From positions 1 through 10,956 of the forward strand of contig JAFYVA010000029.1 in assembly GCA_017549325.1 (NCBI GenBank): a stretch of DNA of 10,956 bases. Direction: 5' to 3'. The stretch comes from Oscillospiraceae bacterium (GTDB taxonomy: Bacteria > Bacillota_A > Clostridia > Oscillospirales > Oscillospiraceae). A program made the translations under genes and the position numbers. Position 1 is the first letter of the stretch. Each line of letters opens with the position of its first letter. Positions 1-4,852 of this stretch are shown here, piece by piece. The notes under the pieces were generated by a model. It was not told the DNA's origin. It saw nothing but the letters and a program-made list of their open reading frames with translations, and searched no databases.

Positions 1-199
1 TGTCCACCTTGCCCAGGGTCTCGGTGGTGTTCAGGGGCTGACGGACGACCATCTTCAGAGTCTCCAGACCGAAGTACTCCTCGATGTCACGGCCGTTGAT
101 GGTGATGTTGCCGCTGCCGGTGGGGTAAACGCGAACGCGGGCCACGGAGGACTTTCTACGGCCGGTGCCGTACATGTAGGGATTCTTAGACTGATACAT
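1..199 (-). CDS. rpsI: 30S ribosomal protein S9, N-terminal part (cut by window edge)
   Basis: This encodes protein S9 of the small ribosomal subunit, whose C-terminal tail reaches toward the P-site tRNA. Only the first 66 residues are visible; the remaining half (the family is about 130 aa) lies outside the window. The S9 signature [15 protein letters not shown] follows a short N-terminus, and the [13 protein letters not shown] and QPLNTTE segments are also typical. The ATG at 199-197 is supported by a GGAGG (213-209, minus) nine bases upstream. It lies 19 bases downstream of the rplM stop with no terminator between, so it is co-transcribed with rplM in the universal L13-S9 order. The visible part is intact. 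Identification is from direct family recognition. Confidence 0.96.
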   Translation of the reverse strand, partial: MYQSKNPYMYGTGRRKSSVARVRVYPTGSGNITINGRDIEEYFGLETLKMVVRQPLNTTETLGKVD

Positions 200-218
200 T
201 CTTCTTATCCTCCTTCAA

Positions 219-644
219 TTACTTGACCAGCTCGGGCTTCTGAGCCTGATGCTCGTGGGTGTCACCGGCGTAGACATGCAGGCGCTTCAGGGAGTCCTTG
301 GAGACGGTGTTGCGGGGCATCATGCCGCGGACGGCCACGCGCATAGCCAGCTCGGGCTTGTCCTGCATCAGGATGCGATACTTGGTCTCCTTCAGGCCGC
401 CGACCCAACCGGAGTGGGTGCGATAGACCTTCTGCTCCATCTTGTTGCCGGTCAGGATGGCCTTGCCGGCGTTGATCACGATGACGTTGTCGCCGCAATC
501 AGCGTGGGGGGTGTAGGTGACTTTGCCCTTGCCGCGCAGCAGGTCGGCGACGATGACGGCGGTCTTGCCCAGGGGCTTGCCGGCGGCATCAACGACATAC
601 CACTTGCGCTCAATGTTGGCCTTGTTTGCCATAAAAGTGGACAT
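219..644 (-). CDS. rplM: 50S ribosomal protein L13
   Basis: L13 is an early-assembling large-subunit protein. The 141-residue product has the family hallmarks in order: RKWYVVDAAGKPLGK (about residues 13-27), LLRGKGKVTYTPHADCGD, the GNKMEQKVYRTHSGWVGGLK segment, and the MMPRNTVSKDSLKRLHVYAG C-terminal block. Length matches the family (about 142-148 aa). I chose the ATG at 644-642 because a GGAGGA sits eight bases upstream and the reading N-terminus MSTFMANK aligns with the usual L13 start. An in-frame ATG four codons later (632) lacks its own ribosome binding site. The open frame continues far upstream of 644 into AT-rich leader and antisense of the neighbouring gene, but that part is not coding. 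It is the first gene of the rplM-rpsI operon. Confidence 0.97.
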   Translation of the reverse strand: MSTFMANKANIERKWYVVDAAGKPLGKTAVIVADLLRGKGKVTYTPHADCGDNVIVINAGKAILTGNKMEQKVYRTHSGWVGGLKETKYRILMQDKPELAMRVAVRGMMPRNTVSKDSLKRLHVYAGDTHEHQAQKPELVK

Positions 645-750
645 GGTGTTTTTCCTCCAAAATTTATTATATGTATATTGCTTTACATTTTCGTGCTCCC
701 TTGTTACAATCGGGAGAGAGAAAATCAATTGATATCGCGCAAACGCGCAA
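645..750 (-). promoter_or_regulatory. rplM 5' leader, candidate L13 autoregulatory RNA
   Basis: About 105 nt separate the predicted transcription start (near 750) from the rplM ATG. On the minus strand the leader opens with a short GCGC-GTTT-GCGC hairpin (748-737). It continues with a CTCCC/GGGAG stem (716-712 with 700-696) capped by TTG/CAA, with a two-base bulge. The last 40 nt before the GGAGGA are AT-rich and unstructured. Many Firmicutes have a structured L13-binding leader before rplM. The position and length fit that role, but I cannot align this sequence to the known family by eye. Function is inferred. Confidence 0.4.
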
Positions 751-755
751 GGATA

Positions 756-784
756 TTTATAGCATACGCCTTCAAATTTGTCAA
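756..784 (-). promoter_or_regulatory. Sigma-A promoter of rplM-rpsI
   Basis: On the minus strand a perfect -35 box TTGACA (784-779) is followed by a 17-base spacer and TATAAA (761-756). A TG one base upstream of the -10 (TGCTATAAA) adds an extended -10 element. This is the strongest promoter in the window, as expected for a ribosomal protein operon. Predicted start is near position 750. Confidence 0.85.
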
Positions 785-854
785 CGGCAATTTGATTTAC
801 AATAGGAACATCTATTATTTTCTCTCGATATCTCTCGTTTTCTCTTGATTTCTC

Positions 855-866
855 AAATTGCAATTT
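855..866. repeat. 12-bp perfect palindrome upstream of the ttcA-like gene
   Basis: AAATTGCAATTT reads identically on both strands and ends 30 bases before the ttcA-like ATG, inside a 250-bp divergent intergenic region (645-896). Related CAAATTTG (773-780) and CAATTTG (787-793) motifs lie nearby. The region is AT- and pyrimidine-rich (repeated TCTCG/TCTCTTG, 822-846). I see possible plus-strand -10 boxes (TACAAT 798-803, TATTAT 813-818), but none has a properly spaced -35, so the ttcA promoter is unresolved. The palindrome may be an operator or chance. Confidence 0.35.
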
Positions 867-896
867 CACTTTTTGTTGCCGGGGGAGGAACAGACT

Positions 897-1622
897 ATGC
901 AGCAGTTGTTGGGCAAGGTCCGCCGATGCGTGGAGGATTACCGCATGATCGAGGCGGGCGATCGCATTGCCGTGGGCGTCAGCGGCGGAAAAGACAGCCT
1001 TGTCACGCTGTTGGCCATGTACCGCCTGCAGAAATTTTTGCCCACGCCCTTTACGCTGGAGGCCATCACGCTGGAGATGGGGATGCCGGAGATGGACTTC
1101 ACCCCCGTGGCAGAATTGTGTGCAAAACTGGAAATCCCCTACACCCGCATCCAGATCCCGGTGTATGAGATCCTGTTTGAAGAGCGCAAGGAAAAGAATC
1201 CCTGCTCCCTGTGTGCCAAGCTCCGCCGCGGCAGCCTCAATACGGCGCTGACCGAGCGGGGTATCTCCAAGATCGCCTTGGGACACCACTATGACGATGC
1301 GGTGGAGACGCTGCTGATGAATATGCTCTTCGAGGGCCGCATCGGCTGCTTCCAGCCGGTGACTTTTCTGGACAGAACCGGTGTGACACAGATCAGACCG
1401 CTCCTGTACTGCCATGAGGACGAGGTGCGGCGTATTGCGGTGCGGGAGAACCTGCCCGTGGTTCACAACACCTGCCCTCTCGACGGACACAGCCGCCGCC
1501 AGGAGGTGAAGGAGCTGCTGACCAATCTGGAAAAGACCTACCCCGATGTGAAACAAAAGCTCTTCGGTGCCATGCAGCGCTATCCCCTCTACGGTTGGCG
1601 CGACGGGGGAGCAGAGCGATAA
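897..1622 (+). CDS. TtcA-like tRNA 2-thiolation ATPase (PP-loop, Fe-S type)
   Basis: This is a cytosolic PP-loop ATPase of the TtcA/TtuA family. Family members adenylate a tRNA base and replace its oxygen with sulfur; TtcA makes 2-thiocytidine-32. The 241-residue protein shows the PP-loop SGGKDS at residues 29-34 and the CxxC pair (Cys103, Cys106) in PCSLCAKLRRG. The GHHYDDAVET motif follows, then a third cysteine (Cys193) in NTCPLDG. Three cysteines in this arrangement bind a [4Fe-4S] cluster in characterised members. The ATG at 897 is chosen because GGGGGAGGAA ends six bases upstream; an upstream in-frame ATG at 858 has no such site. It is shorter than E. coli TtcA (311 aa), lacking terminal extensions, as is common in Clostridia. 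The exact tRNA target is not shown by the sequence, so no gene symbol is given. It is divergent from rplM and convergent with bofA. Confidence 0.85.
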   Translation: MQQLLGKVRRCVEDYRMIEAGDRIAVGVSGGKDSLVTLLAMYRLQKFLPTPFTLEAITLEMGMPEMDFTPVAELCAKLEIPYTRIQIPVYEILFEERKEKNPCSLCAKLRRGSLNTALTERGISKIALGHHYDDAVETLLMNMLFEGRIGCFQPVTFLDRTGVTQIRPLLYCHEDEVRRIAVRENLPVVHNTCPLDGHSRRQEVKELLTNLEKTYPDVKQKLFGAMQRYPLYGWRDGGAER

Positions 1623-1650
1623 AAAAGGCCGCGCCTGCAGGCACGACCTT
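1621..1650 (-). terminator. Rho-independent terminator of yaaL-bofA
   Basis: On the minus strand an 11-bp stem (1650-1640 with 1635-1625, loop TGCA) is followed by a run of six T (1626-1621). Two of the pairs are U-G wobbles in the minus-strand RNA. On the plus strand the same positions become C/A mismatches, so the hairpin folds well only in the bofA direction. It overlaps the last bases of the ttcA-like stop codon, so the two genes converge with almost no spacer. Confidence 0.8.
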
Positions 1651-1656
1651 ACCGGA

Positions 1657-1929
1657 TTATGTACCGCCCAGCACCCATTTGACCAACAGCAGCAGTCCCA
1701 GTCCCGGCAGACCCAGTACGGCGACGGTGACGGCGTTGAAGAAGTTCAGTCCCAGCGACAGGCCCGTGTAGGCGGTGGTGAGATTCACCGCCCACAGCGC
1801 GCCAAAGCCCAGCGCCGTATTGGCGACGGTGCGTAAGGCCAGCTTCACGGGTGTTTTGAACAGGCGGAAGAGGGACACTGCCAGAAACAGCAGCACCAAT
1901 CCGAGGGCAAGCATTTCTACGACCGACAC
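1657..1929 (-). CDS. bofA: BofA-family inhibitor of pro-sigma-K processing
   Basis: BofA is an integral membrane protein of the mother-cell forespore-engulfing membrane. In Bacillus it holds the SpoIVFB protease inactive until a forespore signal arrives, so sigma-K matures on time. The 90-residue product is almost entirely hydrophobic. It has an N-terminal membrane segment (about residues 5-20), a middle one (about 33-50) and the family's diagnostic C-terminal block, LNFFNAVTVAVLGLPGLGLL (about 60-79). The start is a GTG at 1929-1927, supported by AAGGGAGG six bases upstream; this overlaps the last 13 bases of yaaL, suggesting translational coupling. An ATG five codons later is the alternative. 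Length fits the family (about 87-95 aa). The yaaL-bofA gene order is conserved in Firmicutes. Confidence 0.88.
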   Translation of the reverse strand: MSVVEMLALGLVLLFLAVSLFRLFKTPVKLALRTVANTALGFGALWAVNLTTAYTGLSLGLNFFNAVTVAVLGLPGLGLLLLVKWVLGGT

Positions 1930-2249
1930 AGAGGACCTCCCTTCATGACCGATGCAGCGGCGGCGTACTCCTCCTGCGGGGCGCTATGGGGAAGTTTGCT
2001 GCTGACGGGAACGGCGTGCGGCACAGGGCGCTTTGCTCCGCCGGTGAGTTCCTTAATGCACCGCAGCAGATAGGTGGAGCGGGCACGGAGCGCCTCGATC
2101 TCATAGATGCAGGCATCGATGAGCTCACTTTCACAGGTGTAATTGAACCGATCATAGGCCTCTTTCATCTGTGCATTGACGCTGTCCAACTCCCGCGTCA
2201 GAGATGCCACTGTAGGCTGCAACGTATCCTTCTGCTTCTTCCTCGCCAT
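1917..2249 (-). CDS. yaaL: DUF2508 (YaaL) family protein with C-terminal tail
   Basis: This is a small soluble protein of unknown function, encoded immediately upstream of bofA as in Bacillus subtilis. Residues about 13-70 form the DUF2508 helical region, with the typical block RFNYTCESELIDACIYEIEA (34-53) and a following YLLRCIKELTGG. Charged N-terminus: MARKKQKD. Residues 71-110 add a proline- and alanine-rich, probably disordered tail of about 40 residues that the 74-aa Bacillus protein lacks. The tail's last codons carry the bofA ribosome binding site and overlap the bofA start. I chose the ATG at 2249-2247 because AGGAGG lies eight bases upstream; an ATG seven codons earlier (2270) lacks one. 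The biochemical role is unknown. Confidence 0.82.
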   Translation of the reverse strand: MARKKQKDTLQPTVASLTRELDSVNAQMKEAYDRFNYTCESELIDACIYEIEALRARSTYLLRCIKELTGGAKRPVPHAVPVSSKLPHSAPQEEYAAAASVMKGGPLCRS

Positions 2250-2275
2250 GCGCACATCCTCCTCGTACATAGGTA

Positions 2276-2303
2276 TTGTACGAACAGTTTGGACAAATAT
2301 ACC
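2276..2303 (+). promoter_or_regulatory. Possible tadA promoter in the yaaL/tadA divergent region
   Basis: TTGTAC (2276-2281), a 16-base spacer and TATACC (2298-2303) form a weak plus-strand sigma-A match about 50 bases before tadA. On the opposite strand TACAAT (2280-2275) could serve as the yaaL -10, but no good -35 is spaced to it. The whole 103-bp divergent gap must hold both promoters, so they probably overlap. Confidence 0.3.
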
Positions 2304-2352
2304 ACGGATTAAACGGCGCAAGGAGAAAATTTCCGAAAAGGAGTCTTTCGTT

Positions 2353-2814
2353 ATGACACATGAGGACTATATGGCCATGGCGCTGGACCTGGCCCGTGAA
2401 GCGGCAGCGGCGGGCGAGGTGCCCGTTGGCTGCGTCGTTGTGAAAGACGGCGCGGTCATTGGACGGGGACGCAACCGCCGCGAAGAAAAGCAGGCCGTCT
2501 TCTCCCACGCGGAGATGGAGGCCATGGCCGAGGCCAATGCCGCCCTTGGTTCATGGCGGCTGGAGGAGTGCGACCTCTATGTGACGCTGGAGCCCTGTCC
2601 CATGTGCGCCGGCGCCATTATCAACGGCCGTGTCCGCCGTGTGTTCTACGGTGCCCGCGACAGCGTGATGGGTGCCTGCGGCGGCGTACTAAATCTGTTT
2701 ATGGAGAATTTTCCACACCATCCTCAGCTGGTGGGCGGTGTGCTGGGTGAGGACTGTGCCGCCGTCCTCAGCGACTTCTTCCGCAAGCTGCGGGAGGGTG
2801 AAAAAGCCCGATAA
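2353..2814 (+). CDS. tadA: tRNA-specific adenosine deaminase
   Basis: TadA deaminates adenosine-34 to inosine in the anticodon of tRNA-Arg(ACG), allowing wobble decoding, and acts as a cytosolic homodimer. The 153-residue protein has the complete zinc-dependent deaminase site: HAE (His52, Glu54 as proton shuttle) and PCPMC (Cys82, Cys85). The 30-residue His-to-Cys spacing equals that of E. coli TadA. The N-terminal EVPVGCVVV strand, the NGRVRRVFYGARD segment and a C-terminal FFRKLRE helix also match. I chose the ATG at 2353 over frames opening upstream because an AAAAGGAG is nine bases before it and family length is about 150-170 aa. It is divergent from yaaL and followed by a strong palindrome. 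Nothing suggests damage. A cytidine or guanine deaminase is less likely given the TadA-specific sequence. Confidence 0.94.
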   Translation: MTHEDYMAMALDLAREAAAAGEVPVGCVVVKDGAVIGRGRNRREEKQAVFSHAEMEAMAEANAALGSWRLEECDLYVTLEPCPMCAGAIINGRVRRVFYGARDSVMGACGGVLNLFMENFPHHPQLVGGVLGEDCAAVLSDFFRKLREGEKAR

Positions 2815-2822
2815 AAACCACA

Positions 2823-2848
2823 GAGCCGAAGGCGTACGCCTTCGGCTC
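2823..2848 (+). terminator. Perfect 26-nt palindrome after tadA, probable terminator
   Basis: Every base from 2823 to 2848 pairs across a central TA, giving an 11-12-bp GC-rich stem that starts eight bases after the tadA stop. The plus-strand tail (ATTATGG) is poor in T, so termination would be weak by the usual rule. On the minus strand a run of five T follows after a five-base gap. tadA is the only gene ending nearby, so termination or 3'-end protection of its transcript is the simplest role. Confidence 0.6.
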
Positions 2849-2911
2849 ATTATGGCAGGAAGATTGATGAAAAAAGTTTTTGTCTCTTGCAAGTCTTAAT
2901 TTACCCGAAGG

Positions 2912-2941
2912 TTGTTAAAAAAGTTCGTACAAACTTATTAA
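2912..2941 (+). promoter_or_regulatory. Possible spoIID promoter in AT-rich gap
   Basis: The gap 2849-3057 holds no gene that I can see. Its first part (about 2862-2957) is very AT-rich. TTGTTA (2912-2917) with an 18-base spacer to TATTAA (2936-2941) is a weak sigma-A-like match. spoIID is sigma-E dependent in Bacillus, but I could not find a convincing sigma-E -35/-10 pair; GCTACACT (3021-3028) resembles its -10 but lacks a matching -35. The promoter is therefore unresolved. Confidence 0.2.
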
Positions 2942-3057
2942 ATATTTGTTAAATCAAGGGGCGATTTCGTATTTTTTCCCGTCCTCCCCCTGCTTCCCTC
3001 GTTTTCGCGCCGCTGCGGCGGCTACACTGTAGGGAAACACAAGGAGGTGCAGCAAAG

Positions 3058-4062
3058 ATGCGACAAGCGTTTGGTGCCGGCGTACTGCTGTGGGTGGCAG
3101 TGTTTTTGCCGGCTTTTTTATTTGCTCCGCGACAGGAGGAAAACACCCGGATACCGATGGAAACGGAGCAGAAGGTCAGCTCCGCGGTGGAACTTCCGTC
3201 GAACGGCGACGGGGAACATACCCTTCTCCTCTGGGAGGAGGGGACGGTGCGGGAGATGGCGGTGGAGGAATATTTGCGCGGCGTGCTGCGCGCCGAGATG
3301 GGCGGCGCATTCCACATGGAGGCGCTGAAGGCCCAGACGGTGGCCGAGCGCACCTACCTCTATTATCAGATGGAGGCCGGAGCAAAAGCGGCACATCCGT
3401 CGGCGGATGTATGTGTCGATCCCGGGTGCTGCACGGCGTACCTCTCGGAGGAGGGGGCGCGGGAGAAGTGGGGCGCGGTATTTGAGGAATATGAAGAAAA
3501 CATTCACCGTGCCGTATCCGAGACGGACAATCAGGTGATGTATTACGGCGGTGAGCCCATTATGGCGGTGTTCCACTCCTCCTCTGCCGGCGTGACAGCC
3601 ACCAGCGGTGAGGTGTGGACGGCAGACCTGCCCTATCTGGTCAGTGTGGAAAGTCCCGAGAGTGCCGACACGGTGCCCAACTACTACTCTGTCAACACCT
3701 TCAGCGCCGAGGAATTTCGCAAGCTCTTCACCGCCCGCTACCCCGAGGCAAAGCTGACAGGGGCGGCAGCGTCGTGGATAAGCGATGTCATCCGCTCCGA
3801 TACGGGCCGGGTGGAGTCGGCGGTAGTGGGCGGTGTTGCCGTTACGGGGCAGGAGATGCGCAGCGTGTTTTCTCTGCGCTCCACCGCCTTTACGGTGGAA
3901 ACGGATGCAGAGACCGTCACCTTTCGCGTCACAGGTTACGGCCACGGCGTGGGTATGAGCCAGTACGGCGCCAACACGCTGGCACAGGAGGGGAAAACGT
4001 GGCAGGAAATTCTCCGGTGGTATTATACGGGTATTACCATTGATGACTATACAGATGCATAA
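3058..4062 (+). CDS. spoIID: Stage II sporulation protein D, peptidoglycan lytic transglycosylase
   Basis: SpoIID is a membrane-anchored enzyme made in the mother cell. With SpoIIM and SpoIIP it degrades septal peptidoglycan so that engulfment can proceed; it cleaves denuded glycan strands released by SpoIIP. The 334-residue product (B. subtilis 343) has an N-terminal membrane anchor (about residues 6-22). Then come VEEYLRGVLRAEM with the presumed catalytic Glu80, ALKAQTVAERTY, FHSSSAGVTATSGEVW, and the C-terminal GHGVGMSQYGA. His113, Cys119 and a Cys124-Cys125 doublet match the zinc-site spacing I recall for Clostridioides difficile SpoIID. The start is ATG 3058, with AAGGAGG ten bases upstream. 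spoIIM and spoIIP are not in this window. A SpoIID-like amidase enhancer (LytB type) is the alternative, less likely given length and motifs. Confidence 0.92.
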   Translation: MRQAFGAGVLLWVAVFLPAFLFAPRQEENTRIPMETEQKVSSAVELPSNGDGEHTLLLWEEGTVREMAVEEYLRGVLRAEMGGAFHMEALKAQTVAERTYLYYQMEAGAKAAHPSADVCVDPGCCTAYLSEEGAREKWGAVFEEYEENIHRAVSETDNQVMYYGGEPIMAVFHSSSAGVTATSGEVWTADLPYLVSVESPESADTVPNYYSVNTFSAEEFRKLFTARYPEAKLTGAAASWISDVIRSDTGRVESAVVGGVAVTGQEMRSVFSLRSTAFTVETDAETVTFRVTGYGHGVGMSQYGANTLAQEGKTWQEILRWYYTGITIDDYTDA

Positions 4063-4076
4063 ATCTGTGGTATACT
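4048..4076 (+). promoter_or_regulatory. Sigma-A promoter of the response regulator-kinase-htrA operon, with internal dyad
   Basis: TATACA (4048-4053), a 17-base spacer and TATACT (4071-4076) preceded by TGG (extended -10) form a plausible promoter overlapping the spoIID 3' end. Inside it lies an inverted repeat, ACAGAT (4051-4056) and ATCTGT (4063-4068), spaced by six bases: a possible operator. A second TATACT (4128-4133) closer to the gene has no well-spaced -35. The leader would be about 80 nt. Confidence 0.5.
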
Positions 4077-4166
4077 GATTCGGTACGAAATTCACAGAAA
4101 GTTCAGGAAATTTAGCCGAAAGAAAAGTATACTGTAGAAAACCATTCACAATGGGAGGATTTGGCT

Positions 4167-4850
4167 ATGGCGCGAAACATTTTGGTAGTGGAAGACGATC
4201 ACAATATCTCCGATCTGATCCGTATGTATCTGGAAAAAGAGGGCTTTGAGGTGCGAATTGCCTATGACGGCGGCAAGGCTGTGGAGGAATTTGACGCCCG
4301 GACGCCCGATATGGTGCTGCTGGATATTATGCTGCCCGTTATGGACGGCTGGTCTGTTTGCGCCCATATCCGCGAAAAGAGTGCCACCCCTATCATTATG
4401 CTGACGGCCAAATCCGATGTGGATGACCGCATCACCGGTCTGGAGATGGGCGCCGATGACTATCTGGTCAAGCCCTTTGAGATGAAGGAGCTGATGGCCC
4501 GCATCAACGCCGTGCTGCGCCGCAGTGAGATCCCCGACGATACCAAAAAGCGCCTGCAGTTCGATAAGCTGGTCATCAATCTGGACAGCTACGAGCTGCT
4601 GGTGGACGGCAAGCAGGTGGACACACCTCCGAAAGAACTGGAGCTTTTGTACCATCTGGCCTCCACGCCCAACCGCGTCTACACCCGCAACCAGCTTCTT
4701 GACGAGGTCTGGGGCTTTGACTATTTCGGTGACAGCCGTACCGTGGACGTCCACATCAAGCGTCTCCGCGAGAAGGTGGAGGATGTGTCCGATCAGTGGG
4801 CCCTCAAAACGGTTTGGGGCGTTGGATATAAGTTTGAAGTGAAGCAGTAA
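4167..4850 (+). CDS. OmpR/PhoB-family response regulator
   Basis: This is a cytosolic transcription factor controlled by phosphorylation from the kinase encoded next. The 227-residue protein has a receiver domain (about residues 1-118) with acidic pocket Glu9-Asp10-Asp11, phosphoacceptor Asp53 in LLDIMLPVMDG, Thr80 and Lys102 (VKPF). A winged-helix DNA-binding domain (about 128-225) follows, with the typical PPKELELLYHLA, QLLDEVWGFDY, SRTVDVHIKRLREK and TVWGVGYKF segments. ATG 4167 is chosen because GGAGGA ends seven bases upstream; an in-frame TTG two codons earlier is less likely. The kinase ATG begins two bases after its stop, so the two are co-translated. The DNA targets are not known; autoregulation and control of the downstream protease are likely by analogy. 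All key residues are present. Confidence 0.93.
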   Translation: MARNILVVEDDHNISDLIRMYLEKEGFEVRIAYDGGKAVEEFDARTPDMVLLDIMLPVMDGWSVCAHIREKSATPIIMLTAKSDVDDRITGLEMGADDYLVKPFEMKELMARINAVLRRSEIPDDTKKRLQFDKLVINLDSYELLVDGKQVDTPPKELELLYHLASTPNRVYTRNQLLDEVWGFDYFGDSRTVDVHIKRLREKVEDVSDQWALKTVWGVGYKFEVKQ

Positions 4851-4852
4851 GT

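Noticed and set aside
645..1556. Minus-strand frame continuing some 300 codons upstream of the rplM start
   Set aside because: It crosses the rplM promoter and leader and runs antisense to the TtcA-like gene. The L13 start at 644 has a strong ribosome binding site and matches the family N-terminus.
2282..2295. CGAACAGTTTGGAC as a LexA (SOS) box near yaaL/tadA
   Set aside because: The left half fits CGAAC but the right half lacks the required GTTC-type arm, and neither neighbour is an expected SOS gene.
2849..3057. Small gene or RNA in the AT-rich gap before spoIID
   Set aside because: No frame with a ribosome binding site and no convincing RNA fold; only weak promoter-like hexamers.
3118..4149. 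343-codon minus-strand frame opposite spoIID
   Set aside because: No recognisable domain, no ribosome binding site seen, and spoIID on the plus strand is clearly coding.
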